A stretch of 64,000 nucleotides of DNA from UBA4416 sp036676295 (GTDB taxonomy: Bacteria; Bacteroidota; Bacteroidia; B-17B0; Aurantibacillaceae), in the NCBI GenBank assembly GCA_036676295.1, contig JAKFDE010000058.1, positions 124,001 to 188,000 on the forward strand, read 5' to 3'. Every line of letters begins with the position of its first letter. The stretch's first letter is position 1. The notes under the pieces were generated by a model. It did not search any database. It saw only the letters and a list, made by a program, of their open reading frames with translations, and was not told the DNA's origin. Positions 50,497 through 60,546 of the stretch are shown piece by piece. Made by a program: the position numbers and the translations under genes.

Positions 50497-52599
50497 ATGA
50501 ACAAATTACATAATTACGCCTGCGGACAATGGGTAGCGGGTACGGATAACGGACAAGAATTATTTAATGCAATTACCGGCGATGTTGTAGCAACAGTTAG
50601 TAGCAAAGGGCTGGATTTTGCTAGAATGTGTGAGTATGCCCGCACAGTAGGAGGACCAAAACTACGTAAGCTTACCTTTCAGGAAAGAGGCTTGATGTTA
50701 AAGGCATTAGCCATGCATTTACAAACAAAAAAAGAAGACTTTTATAAATTGAGTTGGGCTACCGGTGCAACCCGTATTGACAGCTGGGTAGATATTGAAG
50801 GTGGATTTGGTAATTTATTTACTTATGCTTCTTTACGCCGTCAGTTTCCTAACGAAACATTTTGCTATGATGGAGATGTAGCACGCCTATCAAAAAATAA
50901 TACGTTCATTGGTCATCATATTTGTGTACCAAAAGAAGGTGTGGCTATTCATATCAATGCCTTTAATTTTCCTGTTTGGGGAATGTTAGAGAAAGTGGCG
51001 GTTAACTGGTTGGCTGGTGTTCCTGCAATTGTTAAACCCGCAGCTTTAACTTCGTTTTTAACCGAAGCCGTTGTAAAAGAAATCATAGCGAGTAAAATTT
51101 TACCGGAAGGAGCTCTGCAATTAATTTGTGGTTCGGCTAACGGAATTTTAGATCATGTAGAGAGTCAGGATGTGGTAACGTTTACAGGATCTGCATCAAC
51201 CGGAAAAATGTTGAAAGCTCATCCACGTTTATTGCAAGAGGCGGTTCATTTTAATATGGAAGCAGATTCATTAAACTGTTGTGTGTTGGGAACAGATGTA
51301 ACGCCATCTATGCCTGAGTTTGATATTTTTATTAAAGAAGTTGCCAGAGAGATCACGACCAAGGCAGGACAAAAATGTACAGCTGTGCGCCGTATCATCG
51401 TTCCTGAGAATATGGTAGAGGATGTGCAAATCGCTTTAGGTAAACGCTTAGCGCAAAATGTGATCGGCGATCCTAATGTGGAAGGTGTACGTATGGGCTC
51501 CTTAGCTGGCATGTCTCAATTGATTGAAGTGAAAGAAAAAGTAGAGTTACTTTCTAAAACACAAAAGATCATCATTGGCAATTTCGAAAATTTTGAAGTG
51601 AAAGGTGCTGATAAACATAAAGGTGCTTTTATGCCGCCAATTATTTTCCTAAATGACAATCCATTTAAAAACACTGATTGTCATAACATTGAGGCTTTTG
51701 GTCCGGTGAGTACATTAATGCCTTACAAAACGATTGAAGATGCGATCGAATTAAGTAAGATGGGTAAAGGTTCTTTAGTAAGTTCCATTATCACAGCTGA
51801 TGCTTCTATTGCACGTAAATATACGATTGGCGCAGCGTGTATGCATGGCCGGATTTTAGTGTTGAATAATGAATGCGTTAAAGAAAGTACAGGTCATGGT
51901 TCGCCAATGCCTATGTTGGTACATGGTGGTCCAGGCAGAGCAGGTGGTGGAGAAGAGATGGGCGGAAAGCGTGGTGTATTTCATTACTTACAGCGTACCG
52001 CGATTCAAGGATCTCCAACGATGATCACTTCTATTTTAAATAGTTATCAGGTTGGTGCGAAACAAATCATTAAAGATGTCCATCCGTTCCGTCAGTATTA
52101 TGAAGATTTAGAAGTTAGTGAAACAACGATCACACCAACACATACCGTGAGCGAAGAAGACATAGTAAACTTTGCCAATATAAGTGGCGATAAATTTTAC
52201 GCACACTTGCAACCGGATGCATTGGAAGGAACTATTTTCAAACGCACGGTAGCTCATGGATATTTTATTTTATCCAAAGCCGCTGGTTTATTTGTGGATC
52301 CGGCAAAAGGACCTGTGTTGTTAAACTATGGAATTGATGAATGCCGTTTCACCCGCCCAATTTATCCGGGAATGACCATTGGTGTGAGGTTTACTTGTAA
52401 AGAAAAAATTGAAAATGATAAACCATTAACAGCTGCCAATGGCGAAGAAGTGAAAGTAGGCATCGTTAAATGGGTGGTAGATATTTATGACGCCAGCTCA
52501 ATGAATATATTAGAAAAATACGATGCTGTTGATCAAGCCGGACAAACGGTTGGTATTGCTACTATATTGACGATGGTAAAAAAGAGAAATCAGGATTAA
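50497..52599 (+). CDS. paaZ: Bifunctional phenylacetate degradation protein PaaZ (ALDH-MaoC)
   Basis: A 700-residue fusion that in phenylacetate catabolism opens the oxepin-CoA ring with its MaoC-like hydratase and oxidises the resulting aldehyde with its dehydrogenase. The N-terminal part (1-530) has the ALDH motifs FTGSAS, Glu255 and catalytic Cys294 (GQKCTAVRR), in the same positions as E. coli PaaZ. The C-terminal part from about 540 is MaoC-like (HTVSEEDIVNFANISGD, VAHGYFILSKAAGLF). No other paa gene is in the window. Confidence 0.93.
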   Translation: MNKLHNYACGQWVAGTDNGQELFNAITGDVVATVSSKGLDFARMCEYARTVGGPKLRKLTFQERGLMLKALAMHLQTKKEDFYKLSWATGATRIDSWVDIEGGFGNLFTYASLRRQFPNETFCYDGDVARLSKNNTFIGHHICVPKEGVAIHINAFNFPVWGMLEKVAVNWLAGVPAIVKPAALTSFLTEAVVKEIIASKILPEGALQLICGSANGILDHVESQDVVTFTGSASTGKMLKAHPRLLQEAVHFNMEADSLNCCVLGTDVTPSMPEFDIFIKEVAREITTKAGQKCTAVRRIIVPENMVEDVQIALGKRLAQNVIGDPNVEGVRMGSLAGMSQLIEVKEKVELLSKTQKIIIGNFENFEVKGADKHKGAFMPPIIFLNDNPFKNTDCHNIEAFGPVSTLMPYKTIEDAIELSKMGKGSLVSSIITADASIARKYTIGAACMHGRILVLNNECVKESTGHGSPMPMLVHGGPGRAGGGEEMGGKRGVFHYLQRTAIQGSPTMITSILNSYQVGAKQIIKDVHPFRQYYEDLEVSETTITPTHTVSEEDIVNFANISGDKFYAHLQPDALEGTIFKRTVAHGYFILSKAAGLFVDPAKGPVLLNYGIDECRFTRPIYPGMTIGVRFTCKEKIENDKPLTAANGEEVKVGIVKWVVDIYDASSMNILEKYDAVDQAGQTVGIATILTMVKKRNQD

Positions 52600-52665
52600 A
52601 AAAGCAGGGGAATTGATCATTTAATCCTCCTGTTTTTCATTATATATTCAATTTTACAATACTGA

Positions 52666-54660
52666 ATGAAGATTAGATTTGTACTTATCATATTGATTCA
52701 CTGTTATTGTTTGAATATATTTTCTGACAATAGAGCTCTTATAGACAGTATTAATAAGATCAAGTACGATAATCCTGAGGGGTCTATCAAAAGATGTAGA
52801 GAAATTATTGCACAAAAAAATTCAACCGAAAAATATAGATTTTATACTTTTATTGCCGATTCTTATTGGCATCTGGGTAACCCAGATTCAGCACTAGCTT
52901 ATTATAATCACGCATTGAATAGCGCTAAAGCTGAAAAAGCCCCCATATATGAAGGAATGTCACTATCAAATATCGGGTACATTCAGGTTGAAAAAACACT
53001 TTATAATGATGCTTTGAATAATTTTTTTAAAGCAATTGAAATATTTAAATCAATAAAAGATTCTTCTCAGATCTATATTACTCAAACTTATATTGGTCAG
53101 GCTTATTATTATATAGAAAAATATGACGAAGCATTAAAAATATTTTTCCCTTTGGCCGAACGTTACAAACAAAAAAATGATTTTTATAATTCGTGTATCT
53201 CTTATGAGATGATCGCTCATCTTTACAGAGAGCTTAAGGAAACAGACAAAGCCGAAGCCAATTATCTGATCGCTTTAAAATTTGCTGAACAAAGTAAAAA
53301 TAAAAAACGCTTAGCGGAGGTGAAAATTAATTATGCTGATTTTTTAATGGATCTAAAAGAGTATGATAAAGGTGAGATCGTTATTTTGCAAGCAATAGAA
53401 GACCTTAAAACGATCTCAGCTTTTAATACTATTGCTGTTGCATATATGCAGTTGGGGGATTATTATCATCGAATACATCAGTTATCAAAAGCAAAATCGT
53501 ATCTTTTTAAAGCCATTGAAATAGCCGGAAAATCAGAACATAATTATACAGTGCTGGATTGTTACGAATCATTAACTCAAATTTATGAAGACGAAGGAAA
53601 TTGGAAAGAAGCATTGTTATATCACAAAAAATACAAAACATTAACAGATTCTGTTACGAAAGCAAGTACGAGTAAAGAACTCTTGAATTTAGCCGCAAAA
53701 TATGAATCTGATAAAAAAGACAAAGAGAACGAGTTGTTGCATGTAAAAAATGAAGTTTCAGAAAAAACCATTAAGCAGCAGAAAATGATAAGCTATTTTA
53801 TTATCATTGGATTAGTTTTGGTTTCAGGGTTAGCTTTTTTCATATTCCGCGGATTGAAATTTCAACGGAAAGCCAACACAATTATAACGCAACAAAAGCA
53901 TGAAGTAGAAGAGCATCGCAAGGAAATCTTAGATTCTATTCATTACGCCAAGCGAATACAAAACACCTTATTAGCCCATCATGATTTTTTGGATGAAAAT
54001 TTGCCACATAATTTTGTATTATTTAAACCGAAAGATATAGTTAGTGGTGATTTTTATTGGGCTACAAAACATGGTCATAAGTTTTATTTAGCAGTGTGTG
54101 ATAGTACGGGACATGGTGTTCCCGGAGCATTTATGAGCTTATTGAATATAGGATTTTTAAGCGAAGCGATTAACGAGAAAGATATTTTGGAGCCGAATAA
54201 AGTTTTGGAACATGTAAGGCAGAGATTAACTAATGGTGTTAGTAAAGAAGGTCAAAAAGATGGATTTGATGGGATACTGTTGTGTATAGATCAAACAACA
54301 AATGAGATCACCTATGCTGCCGCACATAACGCTCCAATTTTAGTTTCTAATAATGTAATTACTGAATTGGAAAAAGATAAAATGCCAGTTGGAGTTGGAG
54401 AAAGAAAGGAAGCGTTTAAATTATATTCTACCAAAGTGAATGAAGGAGATACGCTCTATTTATATACCGATGGTTATGCAGATCAGTTTGGAGGACCAAA
54501 AGGCAAAAAATATAAATACAAGCCATTGAATGAATTATTATTGAAAATTTCAGAAGAACCATTGTTTAATCAAAAAAATATTTTAGATCAAAATTTCGAG
54601 AAATGGAAAGGTGATTTAGAACAAGTAGATGATGTGTGTGTGATAGGGATAAAATTTTAA
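52666..54660 (+). CDS. TPR sensor-SpoIIE/PP2C phosphatase 1
   Basis: A 664-residue membrane protein. Signal peptide (1-20), tetratricopeptide repeats over about 30-330, a coiled coil, one helix at about 375-395 (FIIIGLVLVSGLAFFIF), a second coiled coil with HYAKRIQNTLLAH, then a SpoIIE/PP2C Ser/Thr phosphatase domain (about 445-664). The metal-binding segments SGDFYWAT, DSTGHGVPGAF, LYTDGYADQFGG and VDDVCVIG are all present. TPRs face the periplasm or outside, the phosphatase the cytoplasm. First of four tandem genes; the next starts two bases after its stop. Confidence 0.88.
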   Translation: MKIRFVLIILIHCYCLNIFSDNRALIDSINKIKYDNPEGSIKRCREIIAQKNSTEKYRFYTFIADSYWHLGNPDSALAYYNHALNSAKAEKAPIYEGMSLSNIGYIQVEKTLYNDALNNFFKAIEIFKSIKDSSQIYITQTYIGQAYYYIEKYDEALKIFFPLAERYKQKNDFYNSCISYEMIAHLYRELKETDKAEANYLIALKFAEQSKNKKRLAEVKINYADFLMDLKEYDKGEIVILQAIEDLKTISAFNTIAVAYMQLGDYYHRIHQLSKAKSYLFKAIEIAGKSEHNYTVLDCYESLTQIYEDEGNWKEALLYHKKYKTLTDSVTKASTSKELLNLAAKYESDKKDKENELLHVKNEVSEKTIKQQKMISYFIIIGLVLVSGLAFFIFRGLKFQRKANTIITQQKHEVEEHRKEILDSIHYAKRIQNTLLAHHDFLDENLPHNFVLFKPKDIVSGDFYWATKHGHKFYLAVCDSTGHGVPGAFMSLLNIGFLSEAINEKDILEPNKVLEHVRQRLTNGVSKEGQKDGFDGILLCIDQTTNEITYAAAHNAPILVSNNVITELEKDKMPVGVGERKEAFKLYSTKVNEGDTLYLYTDGYADQFGGPKGKKYKYKPLNELLLKISEEPLFNQKNILDQNFEKWKGDLEQVDDVCVIGIKF

Positions 54661-54661
54661 G

Positions 54662-57600
54662 ATGAAGCTAATTAGAATCATAGTTATATTAATTTATAGC
54701 GCTATCTCTTTTAGCAGCTGTTTACATGATTCTGAGAAAGAGCATAAACAAATAAAACTTACTTCACAAAATACAACTGCCGTTCAAAAAGTATTATCTC
54801 TGCCCGAAGTTAAATTTTTGAAAGATGCTCCGGATATACAAGTCATTCAGGTTCCTAAAAATAAAACATCGTTAAGTATCATTAAAACTTCTGAAGGGGA
54901 TAAAAAAATCCTTTTGACTCCGCCTTCAAATTATACGCCTCAGGGAGGAATAAGTGGTGGCTTATCTCATTTTAATACATTTAGTACTGAACAAGGTCTT
55001 GCATTAAGCAGCATCGCTTGTAGTTATCTAGACAGATCAGGCTATTTGTGGTTTGGTACTTACGGTGGTGGCGTCAGTAAATATGATGGAAGATCTTTTG
55101 TAACGTATAATTCCGCCCATGGTTTAGCCAATAACCTTGTATTATGTATCAAAGAAGATCGTTTAGGGAATATTTGGTTTGGCACGCAGGGTGGCGGTGT
55201 GAGCCGCTATGATGGAAGATCATTTCAGACATTTAATATTTTAAATGGTTTAGCTGATAATGTAGTTTATTCGATTATTGAAGATAAAAAAGGTGATTTG
55301 TGGTTTGCTACAAAAAGCGGGGGAGTAAGTTTGCTGACATTAAAAAATAATAGTGAATTAGTAATAAAAAAAGATGGTGTTGTAATTAAAACAGAAAAAA
55401 AAGTATTTAAAACTTTTGATACTTCGGTTGGATTAGCGGGTAATACGGTGAGATCAATGTTAGAAGACAAAACAGGGAATATATGGTTTACCACAGAGGG
55501 CGAAGGGATCAGTAAATATAACGGACATGAATTTGTTACTTATAACAACAAGAATGGATTACCAACTAATACTATTTGGTGTGCTAAAGAAGATCATTCG
55601 GGCAATTTATGGTTTGGTACTCAAGATAAAGGTGTTTGTAAATACGATGGTAAAACCTTCACTACCTATAATTCATCAAATGGTTTAGCAAATAATATTA
55701 TTTGGGCAATTACCGAAGATAAAAACGGAGATCTATGGTTTGGTTCGGAAGGAGCTGGGGTAAGCGTATTGGGACATGATAAACATCTAGATCAAAAAGA
55801 CAGTTCGTTGTTTGTAACGTATAACACTACTCATGGATTAGCTAACAATGTGGTATTTAGTATTACTGATGATACTAATGGTAATTTGTGGTTTGGCACT
55901 TATGGCGGAGGTATCAGTAAATTTAGTGGGAATTCATTTGTTACGTTTAATTCTAAACAAGGATTGGCAAGCAATGTTGTATTTAGTGTTGCCGAGGATA
56001 AGGACAAAAATTTATGGTTTGGATCTTATGGAGGAGGTGTTACTAAATACAATGGTAAAACCTTTACAATATATAATACTTCACAGGGTTTAGCAAACAA
56101 TACTGTTTGGTGTATTACGCAAGATAAAAAAAACAGATTGTGGTTTGGTACTTATGGTGGTGGTGTGAGTTGTTTTGATGGAAATGCATTTACAAATTAT
56201 AATACTATTCACGGGTTACCTCATAATATAGTCAGATGCATAACCGGAGATAAAGCAGGTAATTTATGGTTTGGTACAGAAGGTGGTGGCGTTAGTAAAT
56301 TTGATGGACGATCTTTCACGAATTATACAACCAAACAAGGTTTAGCACATAATGTTGTAAGAAGTATTTGTCAGGATAAGACAGGTAATTTATGGTTTGG
56401 TACAGAAGGTGGCGGCGTTAGTAAGTTTGACGGGAAATCATTTACAAATTATACGATTGAAAATGGGTTGGCCAATAATGTGATCAGAAGTATTTGTGAA
56501 GATAAGGCCGGTCATATATGGTTTGCAACACAAGCAGGTTTAAGTTGTTTTGTAAGTGAACAACAAGGCTTTTTAAATTTTACCTTGATGCATGGCTTGC
56601 CGGATAATTATGTAACACAGGTTTTAGAATATAAAACCGGGAAACTATTAGTGGGAACGAATAATGGAATTGCCGCATTTGAGCCAAATGAATCCATTCG
56701 ATCAAAAATATTAGCGCAGCTTGAATTATACAATGTGACTACGAATTATCCTGTTAAAGATGTTAATGTAGGGCAAAAAGCCATGTACATGGATAGTAAA
56801 GGAATTGTGTGGGCCGGAACCGGAGACGATAAAACATCGTTAGTCAGAATGGATTATCAATCTATTCCAAAAAACACAAAACCACCTAAGGTAATGATCT
56901 TAGGGATCAAAATAAATGAGCAAAAAATTGATTGGTATAGCATTACTAATAATTCCTTCAAACAATTTACAAGAGATAGTACGATGTTAGCGCAACATCA
57001 AATGTTTACCTATGGAAAAATATTAAATGAAGCGGAATTTGATAGCCTCACTGAATTGTATAAAAATGTCGAATTTGATAGTCTTACCAAATTTAATTCC
57101 TTGCCATGTAATTTGGTGCTTCCATACGAACATAATAGCGTAACTATTGATTTTAATGCCCTGGAGTTATCCAATAATTTTTTAGTGAATTACCAATATA
57201 AACTCGAAGGTTATGATAAAAACTGGAGTCCGGTATTAAAGAAAAATGAAGCAAGTTTTGGGAACATTAATGCAGGAGAGTATACATTTTTACTAAAGGC
57301 GCAAAGCCCGGATGGCGTTTGGTCAGAACCTGTTAAATTTAAGTTTAAAGTGCTGCCTCCATTTTACCGAACATTGTGGGCTTATCTTTTTTATATTATT
57401 GCAGGGTTGTTATTCATCAGGCAGGTTATAAGATGGAGAACAGCCACTTTTAAAAAACGACAAAAGGAATTAGAAAAAATAGTGGATGAGCGAACCGCCG
57501 AAGTTATTTTACAAAAAGATGAAGCCGAAAAACAAAAAGAAATAGCTGAGCATCAAAAGGAATTAGTGCAGGAAAAACAAAAAGAAATAGTTGATTCGAT

Positions 57601-58336
57601 TAACTATGCTAAACGAATTCAATACGCGTTGTTATCACATGATGATTTACTAAAAAAAAGACTTGCTGATTATTTTGTGTTTTTTCAACCTAAGGATATC
57701 GTAAGTGGCGATTTTTATTGGGCTACAGAACATAAAGGCAAACTTTACTTTGCAGTATGCGATTCTACCGGACACGGTGTTCCGGGTGCTTTTATGAGTT
57801 TACTAAATATTGGATTTTTAAGCGAAGCCATTAAAGAAAAAGAATTGGATAAGCCACACGACATCTTTAATTATGTTAGACGCCGTTTAATTGAAAGCAT
57901 AAGTAAGGAAGAACAACAGGACGGAATGGATGGTATACTAATGGTTTTAAATATTGATCAACTTCATGCAAATACTGTAGAAATTGAATATGCCGCAGCT
58001 AATAATGCCCCTTTATTAATCAGAGAAGGAATTGTGAATGAATTGCCAAAAGATAAAATGCCGATCGGTAAGGCAGATAAAATAAATTCATTCAATCTTT
58101 ACAAACAAACATTGCTTAAGGGTGAAATACTGTATTTATATACGGATGGTTATGCCGATCAATTTGGAGGAACTAAAGGAAAAAAATTCAAGCATAAGGC
58201 ACTTGTTGAACTACTGAAATCTACCAATCAAATGCCTTTACTAGAACAAAAACGAGTTTTAGAGGATATGTTTAATGATTGGAAAGGGGATTTAGAACAA
58301 GTAGATGATGTTTGTCTTGTGGGAATAAAATTTTAA
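54662..58336 (+). CDS. Double beta-propeller sensor-SpoIIE/PP2C phosphatase 2
   Basis: A 1224-residue lipoprotein-like membrane protein. A leader ends at Cys20 (FSSCLHDS). About residues 100-740 hold 14 blade repeats of the two-component regulator propeller type (GNLWFGTxGGGVSKYDG), enough for two seven-bladed propellers, then a Y_Y_Y domain near 830-905, one helix near 920, a coiled coil, and a SpoIIE domain like its neighbours. In well-known relatives this sensor feeds a histidine kinase with AraC output; here it feeds a phosphatase. The lipid anchor and the membrane helix together are unusual. Confidence 0.87.
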   Translation: MKLIRIIVILIYSAISFSSCLHDSEKEHKQIKLTSQNTTAVQKVLSLPEVKFLKDAPDIQVIQVPKNKTSLSIIKTSEGDKKILLTPPSNYTPQGGISGGLSHFNTFSTEQGLALSSIACSYLDRSGYLWFGTYGGGVSKYDGRSFVTYNSAHGLANNLVLCIKEDRLGNIWFGTQGGGVSRYDGRSFQTFNILNGLADNVVYSIIEDKKGDLWFATKSGGVSLLTLKNNSELVIKKDGVVIKTEKKVFKTFDTSVGLAGNTVRSMLEDKTGNIWFTTEGEGISKYNGHEFVTYNNKNGLPTNTIWCAKEDHSGNLWFGTQDKGVCKYDGKTFTTYNSSNGLANNIIWAITEDKNGDLWFGSEGAGVSVLGHDKHLDQKDSSLFVTYNTTHGLANNVVFSITDDTNGNLWFGTYGGGISKFSGNSFVTFNSKQGLASNVVFSVAEDKDKNLWFGSYGGGVTKYNGKTFTIYNTSQGLANNTVWCITQDKKNRLWFGTYGGGVSCFDGNAFTNYNTIHGLPHNIVRCITGDKAGNLWFGTEGGGVSKFDGRSFTNYTTKQGLAHNVVRSICQDKTGNLWFGTEGGGVSKFDGKSFTNYTIENGLANNVIRSICEDKAGHIWFATQAGLSCFVSEQQGFLNFTLMHGLPDNYVTQVLEYKTGKLLVGTNNGIAAFEPNESIRSKILAQLELYNVTTNYPVKDVNVGQKAMYMDSKGIVWAGTGDDKTSLVRMDYQSIPKNTKPPKVMILGIKINEQKIDWYSITNNSFKQFTRDSTMLAQHQMFTYGKILNEAEFDSLTELYKNVEFDSLTKFNSLPCNLVLPYEHNSVTIDFNALELSNNFLVNYQYKLEGYDKNWSPVLKKNEASFGNINAGEYTFLLKAQSPDGVWSEPVKFKFKVLPPFYRTLWAYLFYIIAGLLFIRQVIRWRTATFKKRQKELEKIVDERTAEVILQKDEAEKQKEIAEHQKELVQEKQKEIVDSINYAKRIQYALLSHDDLLKKRLADYFVFFQPKDIVSGDFYWATEHKGKLYFAVCDSTGHGVPGAFMSLLNIGFLSEAIKEKELDKPHDIFNYVRRRLIESISKEEQQDGMDGILMVLNIDQLHANTVEIEYAAANNAPLLIREGIVNELPKDKMPIGKADKINSFNLYKQTLLKGEILYLYTDGYADQFGGTKGKKFKHKALVELLKSTNQMPLLEQKRVLEDMFNDWKGDLEQVDDVCLVGIKF

Positions 58337-58350
58337 CTTGTAGGCATTTG

Positions 58351-60546
58351 AAAGTGTATAAAAAATATAGTTTATTATTTCTTTTTGCGACGTTCTATTT
58401 TTTAGTTCCGGCACAATCAGATTTCTATATTGATTCATTGATCGTTGAAGCAAGTAAATATAAAGACGATACTAATAAATTAAACCTGCTCAATATTATT
58501 TCAGAAAATGCCGGAGATGATATTTGGCCAATGTATAATAACGAACTAGGAAAATTAGCAGCAAAGCTTCAAAAATCATCGGTTCCGGAAGTTCGGTTAT
58601 GCGCCAAAAAACATTTAGCCGCTTCATTAAATAATAAAGGGTTTTATTTTGCGGAAAAAGGCATTCCTTACAAAGCGGTTATTTTCTTTAATAAAAGTTT
58701 GGCTATTCAGCGCGAAATTAAAGATCTGGAAGGAGAGGCTTATTCGTTAAGTAATTTAGGAACGATCTACGATAGTAAAGGTGATATATACAAAGCACTT
58801 GAGTTTTATTTTGCGTCCATAAAAATAAGAGAGAAATTAAATAATAAGGTAAGTTTGGCTCAATCATACAATAACATTGCCGTGTTGTATAACCATCAAA
58901 ATGATCTGGCAAATTCTATAAAATACCATTTTCAAAGTTTAAAGATCAGAAAAGAAATTAATGATGCTCGTGGTGTCGCTTTGGCTTATAATAATATTGG
59001 ATCCACTTACACACATTTGATCGAAACTAATTTCAAAGGGAAAGAGCATATTCCCGATTCATTGTTTGATAGGTCCCTTGATTATTTTCAAAAAGGTTAC
59101 TCGGCTTACAAGGCAGAAGGAGATGAACATGGCATGGCTTTTTCGCTATTTAATATCGCCGATTATTATATGCTTCAGGCAGATTGTTTTTTTCAAAATG
59201 ATCCTGAAAAATTGGATTCTATTTTAAAAATTTCAGAAGATCTTTTTATTCAAAGCTTCGAAAAGTTCGATCGTTTAAACGAAAAAGAATGGGTTGCTAA
59301 TACTTATAACGGCTTAGCAAATGTATACTGGAGAGAGAAAAAAATTAATGAGGCTACTAAGAATGGCGAAAAAGCGATGGAGTTGGCTAAGGAATTAGGT
59401 TACCCTGAAACTATTCAAAATTCAGCTAATATTTTAAGAAAAATATATCAACAAAAACATGAATTTGGAAAGGCATTGATAATGTCTGATCTATATTACA
59501 CTATGCGCGATAGTGTGGTTAATGATAATAATAAGAAAGAATCACTTTCAAAATATTTCTTATACCAAACCGAAAAACAACAATTATTAGCGGCGGCAAA
59601 TCATGAAAAAATGGAATTGGTTTTTTCCACTAAATCCAAACAAAAAAACATGATCATTTATTTTGTGATCGCCGGTTTAGTGGCTTTTGCTGTTTTTGCA
59701 TTTTTCATGTATAAGCGATTTAAGATCACTGAAAAACAAAATCGAATCATCAACGAACAAAAACAAATTGTTGAACAACAAAAGCATATGGTTGAAGAGA
59801 GTCAGAAAGAAGTGTTGGATTCTATCAATTATGCTAAACGGATCCAGTATGCATTGCTGGCTAACGATGAGCTATTAACAGAAAATTTACGTTCTCATTT
59901 TATTTTATTCAAACCAAAAGACATTGTGAGTGGAGATTTTTATTGGGCCACCAAACACAACAATAGATTTTACCTGGCTGTTTGTGATTCAACCGGACAT
60001 GGTGTTCCGGGAGCTTTTATGAGTTTATTGAATATCGGTTTTTTGAGTGAAGCCATAAAAGAAAAAAATATTATAGAACCTCATAAAATATTTGATTTTG
60101 TTCGTCAGCGGTTAATTGAAAGTATCAGTAAAGAAGAGCAGCAGGATGGCATGGATGGTATTTTAATTTGTATTGAAGAATCGTCCAATGTAATCACTTA
60201 TGCCGCTGCTCATAATGCGCCAATTTTAGTTAGAGAAAATGAATTGCTGGAATTACCAAAAGATAAAATGCCGGTTGGTAAGGGCGAAAGAGTGAGCGAG
60301 TTTAATCTTCATAGCATTGAAGTAAACCAAGGAGATATTTTATATCTATATACAGATGGCTATGCTGATCAATTTGGAGGAGAAAAAGGAAAAAAATTCA
60401 AATATAAAACACTTAATAATTTACTGCTTTCCATTCATACTTTAAATCTTGATGATCAAGCAGAAGCATTAAATCAAAAGTTTAATAGTTGGAGAGATAA
60501 ATTGGATCAGGTAGATGATGTTTTAGTGGTGGGAATAAAAATATGA
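58351..60546 (+). CDS. TPR sensor-SpoIIE/PP2C phosphatase 3
   Basis: About 731 residues. A signal peptide (KYSLLFLFATFYFLVPAQ) precedes tetratricopeptide repeats over about 60-400, a coiled coil, one helix near 455-473 (FVIAGLVAFAVFAFFMY) and the SpoIIE domain with the same motifs as gene 1. The frame runs back to 58312 inside gene 2; I choose the TTG at 58351, and the GTG at 58357 is equally possible, since no ATG is available. The last four bases overlap the start of gene 4. Confidence 0.83.
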   Translation, partial: KVYKKYSLLFLFATFYFLVPAQSDFYIDSLIVEASKYKDDTNKLNLLNIISENAGDDIWPMYNNELGKLAAKLQKSSVPEVRLCAKKHLAASLNNKGFYFAEKGIPYKAVIFFNKSLAIQREIKDLEGEAYSLSNLGTIYDSKGDIYKALEFYFASIKIREKLNNKVSLAQSYNNIAVLYNHQNDLANSIKYHFQSLKIRKEINDARGVALAYNNIGSTYTHLIETNFKGKEHIPDSLFDRSLDYFQKGYSAYKAEGDEHGMAFSLFNIADYYMLQADCFFQNDPEKLDSILKISEDLFIQSFEKFDRLNEKEWVANTYNGLANVYWREKKINEATKNGEKAMELAKELGYPETIQNSANILRKIYQQKHEFGKALIMSDLYYTMRDSVVNDNNKKESLSKYFLYQTEKQQLLAAANHEKMELVFSTKSKQKNMIIYFVIAGLVAFAVFAFFMYKRFKITEKQNRIINEQKQIVEQQKHMVEESQKEVLDSINYAKRIQYALLANDELLTENLRSHFILFKPKDIVSGDFYWATKHNNRFYLAVCDSTGHGVPGAFMSLLNIGFLSEAIKEKNIIEPHKIFDFVRQRLIESISKEEQQDGMDGILICIEESSNVITYAAAHNAPILVRENELLELPKDKMPVGKGERVSEFNLHSIEVNQGDILYLYTDGYADQFGGEKGKKFKYKTLNNLLLSIHTLNLDDQAEALNQKFNSWRDKLDQVDDVLVVGIKI

